Part shown: in pieces, positions 37,100 to 47,889 of the stretch
How positions within the stretch are numbered: position 1 is the first letter of the stretch
Layout of the letters: the number at the start of each line of letters is the position of its first letter
NCBI GenBank assembly: GCA_964023275.1
Contig: OZ029919.1
Location: 34,132,865 to 34,196,864, forward strand
Direction of reading: 5' to 3'
DNA from: Norana najaformis
Taxonomy: Eukaryota > Annelida > Clitellata > Crassiclitellata > Hormogastridae
DNA length: 64,000 nt
The notes under the pieces: model-generated
The model's input: only the letters and a program-made list of their open reading frames with translations
Told to the model about the DNA's origin: nothing
The model's database searches: none
Made by a program: the position numbers and the translations under genes

Positions 37100-38630
37100 A
37101 GCCGTAAACCTCTGCTTTGCCAAGCACCCGGGCAGTTTTAAAAAACTACCATTCGTGTGCTAGTTCGGCAAAATAACCCGTCTGGGCAAAATCCTCTGTA
37201 TTCTTGCGATCATATATTCTCGGTGGTTTCATTTCAGTGTTATTCAGTTCTAATCTAAACACTTCTATAGAGTTGTTATCGGGATCATAATGCCCAAAGT
37301 GTTTCGTAGTGCTGTTAAAAACAAAGTCTAAGCAACATCAAACCAGAGTGCCAACATAAATAGAACTGTCCCTGTGATATAGTCCGGAAACATAGATATT
37401 TATAGTAACCATCGAGGTATATACTATTTAGAGTGGTCACTTATCACGCAACAAGGCATCAGTCAATAGTCCCTTCGCGTCAAAAGCACAATCCAAAATC
37501 TGAATCCGTTGGAGGAGTCAGGTCGAATTCTGATAGTGCAGAGAAACCCTCATGTTGTCCCATTCTTTGTAATTTCTTACTGAAAACTAAACTACCCATT
37601 TTTTCTCTTAATTTTCACCAGGTTGTTTTCTATCCCTTATGATATAGCCGCTGCCGTTTCCAGAAATTAAAGGAAGCACGACAGTATTTTATGGATTCAC
37701 AGAGTTTACGTCGTTTTCAATTAAATATATTTTCAATGTATATTAAGCAGTCCCTCACCTCAAACTCGGATGGAGGGCAGAAGGTTAGTTTCGATCAGTG
37801 AATAGTTGAAAGTTCGAAAGGTCAATCGAGGCGTATGGCCTCGACCCTGCTTATTGTTCAATGAATTAATCGGGCGAGATCCCTCAGAACCGTTGCCTGT
37901 TTGAATGAACGCCGGTGAAAGTTCAGTAAGCTTTTGAGTGGTTCACAAGTACAGTATAAGATATTTTATATGAAATAAAAGTTAGCGCTAAATACTTATT
38001 CAAATAAGTGACCTGGAACCAGCGTAGAAGCAAAGACAACAACAGCGCAGGTCGCGTGAGTAAAGATGGAAAATGGCTTTTGTAAATATTTTCGTCTGAA
38101 AATTACCTAACAACCGAAAATTATCAGACGTTAGACTAAAACAAAACGGCTGGAGGATTAATATTCGCTTTCGATATTATCGACAGTGTCACTGATATTA
38201 TCATCAAGGTAACAAAATTTATCGCCCTACTCTAACAGTTGTGTAACCGATAACCATTGTTTCTGGTAGAGTTCTGAATTTCAAAGAAGCGACCTGACAA
38301 CAATGACAGTTTTCTTTTCGTTTTCTTTAAGCGTTCTTTTGAGCTGAGCTTTGGCCTCTGAATTCGCCTGGAGTTGTGGAATTTGTAGACGAAATCAGTA
38401 GAAGTATAAGGCGTTTGTTGGAGTTGTTACAAAGTGCCAGATTTCGCAGAAGAAGGAGATCAGGGATTACTAGAATGAGCTTACAGGGAAGCTTGGTTGA
38501 TTAATTATGGGAGACTTCAACAACCATATTGATTGGGGAAAATGAGAAGGAAAGAGAGAAAAAGTTAGGATTTTCTTAGATTTTATTAATGCCAGCTGTA
38601 TGTCGCAGTATGTCATAGAACCCTGGGGTA
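37100..38630. other. Intergenic; one SINE family 4 fragment
   Basis: The fragment at 37820-37920 is inverted (gcgtatggcctcgaccctgc). Otherwise nothing recognised. Confidence 0.5.
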
Positions 38631-38712
38631 ACTGGTTGGACCGGTGAGGCACGAACCTGTAATCTCCGAGTTGCAAGCGGAGCGCTCTACCTACTCGGCT
38701 ACCGTTCCCCAC
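38630..38712 (-). repeat. tRNA-like element (SINE head or tRNA pseudogene)
   Basis: On the - strand: GGTAGCCGAGTAGGTAGAGC, then GCTTGCAACTCGGAG and GGTTCGTGCC. The putative anticodon loop is nine bases and the acceptor ends do not pair, so a working tRNA is unlikely. Confidence 0.5.
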
Positions 38713-38944
38713 AATGTCGTATAAAGGCAAAGCGGACCCAGTTGAAAAAAAAACGGAGACCGAGTACCTGTCTCACTGTTTTTCTCATTTTCATTTCCAA
38801 TATATCTCAATCTTCGAATTTGTTCACATGTTTGCTATTTAATTCATCACTTTATGATAAATGTCTAAAACATTTAAGAAAAAAACTGATTTTGTTTAAT
38901 TCAGATTTATACCCAGAAAATATGAGATGCGTATAATAGATATA

Positions 38945-39230
38945 AAAAGTAAAGTATCCCATATCTCACAAGTAAGACGTAGGGGAGACGCTCATTTCCT
39001 TTCTTTAGGCTCTTGAGCCGGCTGTGGGCGACTCCCAAGGTCCTGGACACGGGGCTAGTGCACTGCAGGACTTGCCATTTACTTCCCAGCTTACGCCGGT
39101 TCCAAATTATACTGCTCGGTGACAGAGGCGCGGTATGCGCAAACAACTTGCCCAGGGTCGCTACACGGAGTCAAACCCTCAACCATATGATCATTGACCA
39201 AAGATAGACCACCATACCAAACATATTATA
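38945..39230 (-). mobile_element. SINE family 1, - orientation
   Basis: Starts agtaaagtatcccatatctc and runs to the tRNA-like end (gatcattgaccaaa, gatagaccacc). Confidence 0.85.
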
Positions 39231-39234
39231 GCTA

Positions 39235-40080
39235 TATATAGATAGATATATATATATATATATATATATTTAAAAATAGAAGATACTGTCGTTAGAGTTT
39301 GCCTAGCAGCCTGTCTGTGTTTACACTTGATATGCAGACAGTTCTTGAAAAGTAGAGGCCGTGGACAAGCGTCAAGAGTCTCTGAGAACATGCCTTGCAT
39401 ATCCGATGCTTTGTATGCTCCTTAGTGTGGCCTAGATAAGTTTTTGTTTGACCCTGTGACCGGTTGAACTTTGCGCCATCATCTCAAGTTTGCTCTTTAG
39501 ATATTGATTATATATATATACATGTGCATATGTATAAGTCATTTTAATGATGCTTGTATATAGTATATATATGTGTGATTATGTTAATCTGGGTGTCAAA
39601 TAAATGTGTGTGTTTGTGTGTGTGTGCACATGACTAGTCAAGATATGATGTCTGTATATGATACGATTGTGTATTTGTGTAAGTATGTGTGAATATGTGT
39701 GGCTGTAGGTTTGTTGATTGTTAGAACATTTGATTGGTAAAAGACCTTGATTAAAGGGCCTCTGCAAAAATGACCTATTTTGGACCCTCCCAAACCTTGT
39801 CGAATCTTTCCGCAGTTGGCGGTATCCTCCCCACCCTCCTTGTGCTAGGGCCGAGATAGGCTATCTATTGATCTTGGGCGGCTAAATGGGGTGGGCTATT
39901 TTGATACTGCCACATCAAACACATAGACTCTAATTAGATCCGGCGTTATATAGACTGTTTGCTGTCTGACTTAAGTTAGTGTTTAGGGCTAGAAGCTGTA
40001 ACTAAATAACCAAATTTAGATGCTTTAAAGTCTTTAAATATTATTTAACCATGATTTATTAGATATTTATGCAGTTTCAG
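39235..40080. other. SNX16 upstream region
   Basis: (TA)n at 39240-39272 and TATG/GTGT-rich sequence at 39510-39690. A likely acceptor ends at 40080, so the SNX16 promoter and first exon may lie here or further upstream; not located. Confidence 0.4.
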
Positions 40081-40134
40081 ATCGAGATCTTCAACACGAA
40101 ATTCATATTGGATAGTCTTCTTTGGTCAAAATCC

Positions 40135-40575
40135 ATGGCAAACGCCAAAACATCTACGCCAAACGATACGCTGTTGAAAATCGCATCCGCATCGGTTGAC
40201 TCGCAAAGTTGCGCATCCCACGAGAAAAACTCATCCCACGAAACCACCAACGACTCTTGGAACAACGTCGAATCACCCAGAGATGTTAAACTGTTGCAGG
40301 CCTCTTCACCTTTAAGCGAAGATGGTTCGGGGTGCTTCGACGCAGGTCCGCTGCGCACAAGTACCCCGGCTGCGTATCAATCTTCCGGTCGCAAGTACCA
40401 GTCTGTTCGAATGACAAACGGTGTCGATCCGAGAAATGCTTCGTTTACATCAGAGGTGATCTGTGTTGGTGCAGACGAAGTCGGGGCTGACGCCCAACAA
40501 CAGGATGAAGTCTTCGATCAAGTCCAGGTTCCGATAATCGGCTACGAGACGATAGAAGAACGAGCAAAGTTTACC
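40135..40575 (+). CDS. SNX16: SNX16 exon 1 (first coding): N-terminus and start of PX
   Basis: Begins [16 protein letters not shown] and ends [16 protein letters not shown] at a phase-0 donor (acc|gtaatt). The exon probably starts at 40081 after 'gcagtttcag', giving 54 nt of 5' leader. The N-terminal 130 residues are polar and low in conservation, as in other SNX16 proteins. Confidence 0.88.
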
Positions 40576-43559
40576 GTAATTCTGTTTTCTTGTCTTTGCA
40601 CGTAGTTTGTTTACTTTATCAATACTTATGTATGTATGTATGTATGTATGTATGTACCTATGTATGTATGTATGTATGTATGCATTTATATATAAATGTA
40701 TCTGTTTAATTGTATTGCTCCTTGTGCAGACTTAGCAAAGATACTGAAATCTAATTCCAAACACCAACCACCATAGCCATTTGGCGCCTGCCTGACTCTT
40801 GGATTTTGATCTGGAACCGAACCCTTCCTGCCTGTCGATTTTGTTTTGACTGAGCGCCTGTGAATAAGCTGGGTCCTGCAACTTGGCTTTCATTGGGCGC
40901 TATAGAAATCTCAAGTTTACGATTACAATAAGAGTTTTTGCGGGGCAATTTGGTAAGTTAGATTAAGGTGTGGAAAGGTAACTGAAGTAATTAGGTAATT
41001 AATTAACTAAGATAATGTGTCTGTTTATTTTGTTTGTGCCTGTTTCAGTTGTGGTGGTCTGTAGCACATTGTGTCTGAAAACAATTGTTCTCAATGGTTG
41101 TGTTTTGCAATTATTGAACAGTTGGTTTATTGATGTTTTACAAAGGTGTTCAAATTACAAGTCAGAAAGAGTTCTTACGAAAGTTGGTACATCTTCAGGA
41201 GATACAGTGACTTTGAGCGACTTAAACGTCAAGTAAGAAAGTTTTACAACTTCGACTTTTACAACCACGACTCTCATCTTAGCCTTAATGATTTGATTAC
41301 GATTAATGATTTGATTATGTAAGTAAACTAGAGTATCCCATATCCCACAAGTGAGACCTAGGGGAGGTGCTCATTTGCTTTTCTTTAGGCCCTAGAACCA
41401 GCACTGGACGAATCCCAAGGTCCTGGACATGGGGACAGTGCATGGCAGGGCTTGCTGTTTGCTTACCAGCTTATGACGGTACCAAATTCTACTGCTTGGG
41501 GACAGAGGCACATGTGTAGGCGCAAACAACTTGCCCAAGGTCGTTACACGAAGTCGAACCCACAGCCGCGTGATCATTGACCAAACACGTCACCGATCAG
41601 CCACCGTGCCGCACCACAGCATTCACGGAGCCGCGCAATGACCTTTGACACCAAGCAAAGCCGGTGCCAATAGGCTTGGCAACATTAGCTTAAGTGTGAG
41701 TGTCGTTTTATCTCGATTTTACTGAGTGATACTTTGGTTGTAATTGCAATGATGTCTTGATTGATATCCTGATACTGAGTGATATTTTGTTTGTAAATGC
41801 AGTGATAAGATCTTGACTGTATTGATTAATTCCTGTAAGTGGTGTTATATCTTGACTGGTGTTAGTGAGTTTGGTTGTAAATTTTTGTTGCTAAGTGCAG
41901 CGATATCTTGCTTGTATGGAGTTATATTTTGATTGTAAATGCAATTATATCTTTGTTGGTTATGGTGACATTTTGGTTGCAAATACAGTGATTTTTGATT
42001 ATATGCGTCAACAGGTAAAACGAATTTTTCCAGATGTTCGATTAACGCTTCCACCAAAGAAGTGGTTAGGAGGTAATTTCGAAACTGCGTTTCTAGACGA
42101 ACGAATGGCTGGATTGCAGATCTTCATCAACAACATCGTACTAAACAAAGACATCAACACATGGTGAGCATTGAAACGAACTTTGCAGTTTGCAGAGCAA
42201 GCTTTAGGTTCAAGGCGACGCAAATCTCAAAGATTCACAGGAGGGGATTTCTTGCTTTTGTAGTTGAGGATAGTGGGTTTGGGTGAGTGGATTGTTTTGA
42301 CTGTGCTGGTGTTTTTCTTTTTTGCAGTGCACCGGTGAGGCAGTTTTTTTGTTTCGACGAACCTCCCGGTCCATACGAAAGTTTGGAGGAAAGCAGGGTG
42401 AGTTGTGAAAACTTTAAACTGCAGGGAATATTTTTCTCAGAGGTCTATAGAATCATTTTTCCACAACCACAATTGTACAACAACAGGATGCCTTTGTTTA
42501 CCTGCCCACTTGTGTTGTTGGTTGCTTACGTGAGAAAAGAGCAACCCATTTTGCAGCTTAGTTTTGTTGGTACTAGACTATGGAGAGGAAATTAAGTTAA
42601 ACTGCTACTGTTTCTGTATTCATGCTATGTGTAAATCACTCAAAACTTACGTCTCTGCATTCATGTGATGCGTAAGTCACTCAAAACTGTTACTTTTTCT
42701 GCATTCAGGTGATGTGTGAATCACTCAGAACTGTTACTTTTTCTGCATTCAGGTGATGTGTGAATCACTCAGAACTGTTACTTTTTCTGCATTCGTGCAG
42801 TGTGTAATTCACTCAAAACTTTAACTTTTTCTGCATTCAGGCGATGTGTAATTCACTCAAAACTTTTACTTTTTCTGCATTCAGGCGATGTGTGAATCGC
42901 TCGAAGATCAGGTTTATCGTTTGACCGTCCAGCTGCAGGAAAGAGACGATCGAATACAAAGTCTAGAATCTGAATTGAAACTAAGTCAAGAGAAGATCAG
43001 CGAAATGGAAAGAACGTCCTGGTTGGTGAAAACAATGTCACATTTTAAATTCAATGTAAAGTTATGTAATTTAAGGCAATTTAACTTAACGCAATCAAAT
43101 CAATTCAGCATGTTGCAAGCAGGTCCATTTCTTTTGGATCTCTCATCTTCAGTTTAATTGCAAAAAGCGTGTACAGTGGAAACTTGTTAAAACGTTGTCC
43201 TTTGGAGCCTTATCAAGAACTGCTTTATGACTGGGTCATATTATAATGAGTTTGTTCTATTGATGAATTAATTTCGAGGTTTGTGTTTCTGGCCATGCCA
43301 GATCATAATGCTTCTTTCATTGAAGTGTGTTGTTATGAGTGTCTGGTGTTACTCAGTTTTTTTTTGATTAACATTTTAACAGTTTTGTCTTTTTTTAAAA
43401 ATATTTGTTGCTGACCTTTATCGTTGACCTTTGACCTGTTTTAGTTCCTGTGGGTCTGGAGGTGCTTTGCCACACAAATTGACGCGTGAAGTGGATTCAA
43501 ATGAAAAGTGCGTGGGAGCTTTCTCTTCATTTGAAACTTCAGTCTTTGGGGTTTTCTAA
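40135..43559 (+). CDS. SNX16: Sorting nexin 16 (PX domain plus coiled coil), 6 coding exons
   Basis: PX-domain protein that binds PI3P on early and late endosomes and acts in receptor trafficking. Exons 40135-40575, 41146-41232, 42015-42163, 42328-42397, 42885-43021 and 43445-43559 join in phase to 332 codons plus stop; human SNX16 has 344. Residues 1-130 are a Ser/Asn-rich, poorly conserved N-terminus. The PX domain (about 132-237) holds [54 protein letters not shown] and [19 protein letters not shown] coiled coil follows (about 250-292). EERAKFT and PPGP-SLEESR are diagnostic of SNX16 among sorting nexins. The start is uncertain: an in-frame ATG at 40069 lies before a likely acceptor ending at 40080. 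It is the same strand as LRP5/6, 7.7 kb downstream, with no known functional link. Confidence 0.92.
40628..40690. repeat. (TATG)n microsatellite
   Basis: About 50 nt after the donor of SNX16 exon 1. Confidence 0.93.
40765..40930 (-). mobile_element. SINE family 2, - orientation, in SNX16 intron
   Basis: Carries gactgagcgcctgtgaataa and gggcgctatagaaatctcaa. Confidence 0.8.
41146..41232 (+). CDS. SNX16: SNX16 exon 2: PX core with RRYSDF
   Basis: An 87-bp phase 0-0 exon between 'ttttacaaag' and caa|gtaaga. It encodes [20 protein letters not shown] then SDFERLKRQ, filling exactly the gap between the neighbouring PX exons. The arginines at 41197-41202 are the conserved RR(Y/F) pair that contacts the 3-phosphate of PI3P. 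It overlaps a longer open frame in another phase and is easily missed. Confidence 0.93.
41325..41620 (-). mobile_element. SINE family 1, - orientation, in SNX16 intron
   Basis: Begins agagtatcccatatcccaca about 90 nt after SNX16 exon 2. Complete to the tRNA-like head. Confidence 0.85.
42015..42163 (+). CDS. SNX16: SNX16 exon 3: second half of PX
   Basis: Acceptor 'cgtcaacag'. It reads [17 protein letters not shown], then [17 protein letters not shown]. It ends aca tg|gtgagc (phase 2); the split codon with the next exon gives Cys. It contains the PPK loop and the R-x4-LQ-x-F motif of PX domains. Confidence 0.94.
42328..42397 (+). CDS. SNX16: SNX16 exon 4: end of PX
   Basis: A 70-bp exon after 'tttttgcag' encoding [20 protein letters not shown] then ESR, with donor agg|gtgagt. 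This segment is nearly invariant in SNX16 proteins. Confidence 0.94.
42605..42905. repeat. 44-bp minisatellite containing a 3' splice site and exon start
   Basis: About 7 copies of actttttctgcattcaggtg followed by atgtgtgaatcactca. The last copy is the real acceptor (AG at 42883-42884) plus the first bases of SNX16 exon 5. Intact AG copies end at 42708, 42752 and 42840. Confidence 0.95.
42885..43021 (+). CDS. SNX16: SNX16 exon 5: coiled coil
   Basis: Acceptor 'ctgcattcag'. It reads [20 protein letters not shown], then [20 protein letters not shown], with heptad-like leucine and isoleucine spacing. The likely donor is tcctg|gttggt. The acceptor and about 20 nt of exon are copied in the tandem array just upstream. 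Confidence 0.9.
43168..43330 (+). mobile_element. MITE-like fragment
   Basis: Begins tacagtggaaacttgttaaa and shares words with the pogo-like elements at 9128 and 7035. It lies in the intron between SNX16 exons 5 and 6. Confidence 0.45.
43445..43559 (+). CDS. SNX16: SNX16 exon 6: probable terminal coding exon
   Basis: After 'acctgttttag' the phase-2 frame reads [20 protein letters not shown], then [18 protein letters not shown] and TAA at 43557-43559. The tail is not conserved with vertebrate SNX16, so this rests on the splice site, the phase, the total length and the downstream AATAAA. An internal donor (gaaaa|gtgcgt, 43508) could lead on to a small exon at 44109-44163. Confidence 0.55.
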
Positions 43560-44162
43560 ATCTGTATGAAAAAACTGGCATAACTGGTTGGACAACAATT
43601 TTCATCTATCTGCTACTTTATGCAACATCATGCGATGTCACTAGGTCACTTTAGAGCTAATATTTAATTAATGTAAAATAGTAATAATAATCCAATGATT
43701 TCTAATTTGTATTGTTGCTTTTGTTGTCTGACCGCTGTTACCCATCCACGCCTACAATTCCTCGCTCAGCCGATGGACGTATGGCATGTTAACAAATGTA
43801 TTACTTGCTTACTTACTAAGGCACTGTTATCACTAGGCATCAATCAAAACATAACAGTATAACTGGACCACAGCATACTGTAACACAGCATAGCATTGCA
43901 TAACATGAAGTGCAATTGAACCATTATCCGTTGATGAAAATCAAACGATGCAATCAATTACCGATGTAAGATGAGAGGCTGATTTCTCGTTGCAGTTTAA
44001 CTGGTCAACTCTGATGTGATGAAAGTTCTCTACGCCTGGCGTCCCTCTCAATCCTTCAGAGAGCGTTCCTTAACCATGACATGTCTGAATTTTTCATCAG
44101 CATTTCAGATCCAGAAGAACCATTTCGCATCCAGCACAATGGAATTCTGAGTTGCATGGCTG

Positions 44163-44168
44163 AATAAA
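44163..44168 (+). promoter_or_regulatory. Candidate SNX16 polyadenylation signal AATAAA
   Basis: Canonical hexamer about 600 nt after the proposed SNX16 stop, followed within 60 nt by T/G-rich sequence (gttttc...ggttgtc). It fits a normal 3' UTR end. Confidence 0.45.
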
Positions 44169-44564
44169 CTCCTGTCTTGAAGCAATCTATTTCAAGGAAG
44201 TTTTCTTAGGAAGGTTGTCAAACTGCCTATGCATTGTTTGTTGCTTGCGTGCGTGTGGGTGTATGGGAACATTCATTTAGCATATTTTTTGCAAGCACAA
44301 TGACGCCTTATTAGCTATATTCTGCTGTGATATTTCGCTTGTAATCCAAGATTTTCTTTTAAACAACTCTCAGTTCATTACTCAATATGACTCTAACATC
44401 GAAATTATTAACGTTAATAACATTACGGCATTATTGTTATTGTGATTAATTTTTATCCTTAGGACCAGATATAATGGAACCTGCTTATAATGCTGTCTTT
44501 AGGGCCTGATCAAAGTTCTGTTACAGCAAGGTTTTTTATAGCTACGTGGTGTTCTGAAGCTAAC

Positions 44565-44990
44565 GCAAGCTGAAAGTGGTCTACACCTTTTGGGTGCAGG
44601 AAAATCTGTGTAACAATTGATGGAGACAAACTGGTCTAAGTTTTTTTAGTGTTGGAAACTCTGCATAACAAAAGATGTAGACAAAGTGGTCTACACCTTT
44701 TTAGTGTAAGAAAATCTGCATAACAGTTGATGGAGACAAAATGGTCTACACCTTTTTAGTGTTGGAAACTCTGCATAACAAAAGATGTAGACAAAGTGGT
44801 CTACACCTTTTTAGTGTAAGAAAATCTGCATAACAATTGATGGAGACAAAATGGTCTACACCTTTTTATTGTCGGAAACTCTGCATAACAAAAGATGTAG
44901 ACAAAGTGGTCCACACCTTTTTAGTGTAAGAAACTCTGCATAACAAATGATGGAGACAAAGTGGTCTACACTTTTAGATTTAATGTGGAA
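44565..44990. repeat. Hairpin minisatellite, cluster 1 (about 55-60 bp units)
   Basis: About 7 units holding tgtagac, six bases, gtctaca, then ttttagtgtaagaaaatctg. Alternating variants (gatgtagac and gatggagac) give a dimeric pattern. Same family as 47890-48415. Confidence 0.92.
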
Positions 44991-44999
44991 TCCATGTTG

Positions 45000-45305
45000 T
45001 TGTAAACTGTGTTATATCAGAATTTCTTTTATAATGTGCATGGTATAAGGGGGTTCCTTTGTATTCTTACAAGTTTTGAATTGTCCTAAGGAACAGTTTG
45101 CCCAAATCTGATAACAGGTTAATGGAGAGACTGGAAAACTGATCTGGATTGGCTTATAACTTGCCAGTATCTGTGAATAGAACAGTTATTGGGAAAGGTG
45201 ACTGTTTTAAAAAGTTATGTCTTGGTTTTCTGAGATTGGAAGAGATAACTTGTTCCTTCCAAGTCTCTGGAAATATCAACTCGAAATTTTATTATTAATA
45301 AAAAT

Positions 45306-45338
<33 letters not shown>

Positions 45339-45810
45339 TACCCAAATGATGCAGTCCAAAGGCTGTGGAATTATTATTACTATTTTTGTATATTTCTTGC
45401 TAATATTTTATCACCAGGATTTCACAAACTGAAGAGGTTAAAAATGTCTATATAAGAACTAGTCCTTGTCAAGATTATTTTCACTGTTTTATTATTATTA
45501 TTAATATTAGGTAAGATATTTTAATTGTTAGCAGTAGTAATACTACCAATTTGGCAGGTACAGTTTTTGCTCAATGATGTAAACGTTTGATTCGACTGTC
45601 AGAGCTTTAGAAGTTTAGAACGCTGTGAAAATCGGTAAAGGGTCGTCAAATAAAGGACGTCTGCAGAACTCACCCTTCCTTTAACTCTACCCTTCCTTCT
45701 CCCTTGTCCCCATTTGACATTACCCTCCTCATTCCCCATTTCACTAAGGCTTATTTTAGGCAACTGTGTTGATCTAGCAAAAGTTAACTACTAAAGTTAA
45801 CTGGGGTGAT
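45000..45810. other. Intergenic, AT-rich, nothing recognised
   Basis: MITE-like words at 45000-45060 and an (ATT)n run at 45290-45340. Confidence 0.4.
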
Positions 45811-46648
45811 CTACTTTGAAACCCCATCGAGCAAAGGGACTCTGTGGTTTGCATGTATGTTTCTGTGAGTTAACACCACCCGCCATAGCTGCCACGCTGT
45901 CTCTCTGCCTGATTTTTGGATCTTGGCCTGGAATCGGACCCTTCCTGTCTATCGATTTTGTTTTTGACTGAGCGCCTGTGAATAGATAGTCCCAGTGACG
46001 TGGCTTTTGTTTGGGTCTGTAGAAATCTCGGGATTACGATTACGATTACTGGTGCTCTGTGTTCCTGAGGTCATGAAGATCGTTGGGGTGGGCTACTTTG
46101 AAACCCCATCGAGCAAAGGGACTCTTGGTTTGCATGTATGTTTGTGTGAGTTAACACCACCCACCATAGCTGCCACGCTGTCTCTCTGCCTGATTTTTGG
46201 ATCTTGGCCTGGAAGCAGACCCTTCCTGTCTATCGATTTTGTTTTTGACTGAGCGCCTGTGAATAGATAGTCCCAGTGACGTGGCTTTTGTTTGGGTCTG
46301 TAGAAATCTCGGGATTACGATTACGATTACTGGTGCTCTGTGTTCCTGAGGTCATGAAGATCGTTGGGGTGGGCTACTTTGAAACCCCATCGAGCAAAGG
46401 GACTCTTGGTTTGCATGTATGTTTGTGTGAGTTAACACCACCCACCATAGCTGCCACGCTGTCTCTCTGCCTGATTTTTGGATCTTGGCCTGGAAGCAGA
46501 CCCTTCCTGTCTATCGATTTTGTTTTTGACTGAGCGCCTGTGAATAGATAGTCCCAGTGACGTGGCTTTTGTTTGGGTCTGTAGAAATCTCGGGATTACG
46601 ATTACGATTACTGGTGCTCTGTGTTCCTGAGGTCATGAAGATCGTTGA
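45811..46648. repeat. 281-bp tandem triplication including SINE family 2
   Basis: The word ctactttgaaaccccatcga recurs at 45811, 46093 and 46374. Copies 2 and 3 are almost identical, and the 85-codon frames at 45995 and 46276 encode the same peptide. Each unit contains an inverted SINE family 2 segment plus unique flank, so the flank was duplicated with it. Confidence 0.95.
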
Positions 46649-46739
46649 TCGGTCCATCTATTTTGCGCTCGAAGATGTGCATTCAACAACTGTCTTTCGG
46701 GCACTTAAACGGAATCATTACGGATTATCTTTACATCTG

Positions 46740-47030
46740 TCTGGTCTTCCTCGCTTTCCCTGTCTCTGTCTTCCTCTGTTTCTCTCTGTCTCATTCTTCC
46801 TCTCTCTCCCTCTACCCTCTCTGTCTGTGTGCCTGTCTGTGTGTGTCTGGCTGTGTCTGTCTGTGTGTGTCTGTCTGTGTGTCTCTCTGTCTGTCTCCGC
46901 TACTCTATCTTGTGGCGGATGAGGAGGAAAAAGAGGAAACAGAGGAGGAGGAGGAGGTGGAGAGGGACGAGGAAGAAGAGGAGGACGACGAAATGGAAAA
47001 GGAGGAGGAGGAGGAAATGGAGGAGAAGGA
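46740..47030. repeat. (TCTG/TCTC)n then (GAG)n block
   Basis: Pyrimidine-rich 46740-46905 followed by purine-rich 46915-47032: a second, smaller version of the arrangement at 12735-13850. Confidence 0.9.
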
Positions 47031-47384
47031 GAACTTTGGGGTGAAACTGCAGATAACGTTGGGCGCTTTCGCCTCCTGCAGTCCAGCTGTTGATAAATCT
47101 GTCTTAATCCGCGATTTTCAAGCAGCAGCAGCAATATGCATCATGGTTATGTCCTGCTATTTCGATGCACATTGTGGAGATTCATGCAGCGCATTTGTGG
47201 AACCCGACAACTGCTCTAAACAAGTTCGACTTGAACACACACGCACACATACACACATATGATGTCTATGTATGTGTGTGTGTAGGTGTGTGTGAGTGTG
47301 TGTACTTTAGAAAACGCATTTACATATACATAGTCTACTTTCTAATGACTGAGTATCAATCGATGGCGCTGAGTAATTGTGAGT

Positions 47385-47480
47385 GAAGAATTTGCTCAAG
47401 GTCCCTACACAGTAACCGCCTCATGGAAGACTCGAACCCGTACACTCCGCCTTAAGGGGTAAACAAAGCTGCTACCGTTT
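47385..47480 (-). repeat. tRNA-like SINE head
   Basis: On the - strand: ACGGTAGCAGCTTTG, then GGGTTCGAGTCTTCC (B box). Flanked by (GT)n at 47265-47305 and (TA)n at 47515-47555. Confidence 0.5.
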
Positions 47481-47520
47481 CACACAGATATGTATACAAG
47501 TATCAATAGCTGTTTATGTG

Positions 47521-47554
<34 letters not shown>

Positions 47555-47889
47555 TAGAGAGACAGACAGACAGAGACAGAGGGAGATTACTCATTTCGCA
47601 AAAAAACTAGACATCTTTTTCCAGTTACCCGAGCTTTTGAGATGAATGAATTCGTAAATCAGCCCGATACAAATATCTGATTAACAACACGTGTCACTAG
47701 TTATTAGGCCTAATATCAATGGAACTAATGCAACATATTTATTTATGCTCTTATCTCGTGACATTTTGCTCATATAAAGGTTATATCAAGGTCTTGATCA
47801 TTGGCAATGTCCTATAGATTTCTTTACAACAAATTTTTAGGTAACTCGGCTGTCTATGCTAGTGTGTGTCCAAATTTCGCTGAAGAAAC

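Noticed and set aside
38630-38712. tRNA-Ala(TGC)-like gene on the - strand
   Set aside because: Boxes A and B are present, but the anticodon loop is too long and the acceptor stem does not pair. Kept only as a tRNA-like element.
44109-44163. Extra SNX16 terminal exon (KSRRTISHPAQWNSELHG, stop)
   Set aside because: Has an acceptor and fits phase from the 43508 donor, but it is not conserved. The AATAAA overlaps its stop, so it is more likely 3' UTR.
45995-46533. Two identical 85-codon frames that could suggest duplicated small genes
   Set aside because: They lie in the 281-bp triplication and contain an inverted SINE 2 segment; identity reflects recent duplication.
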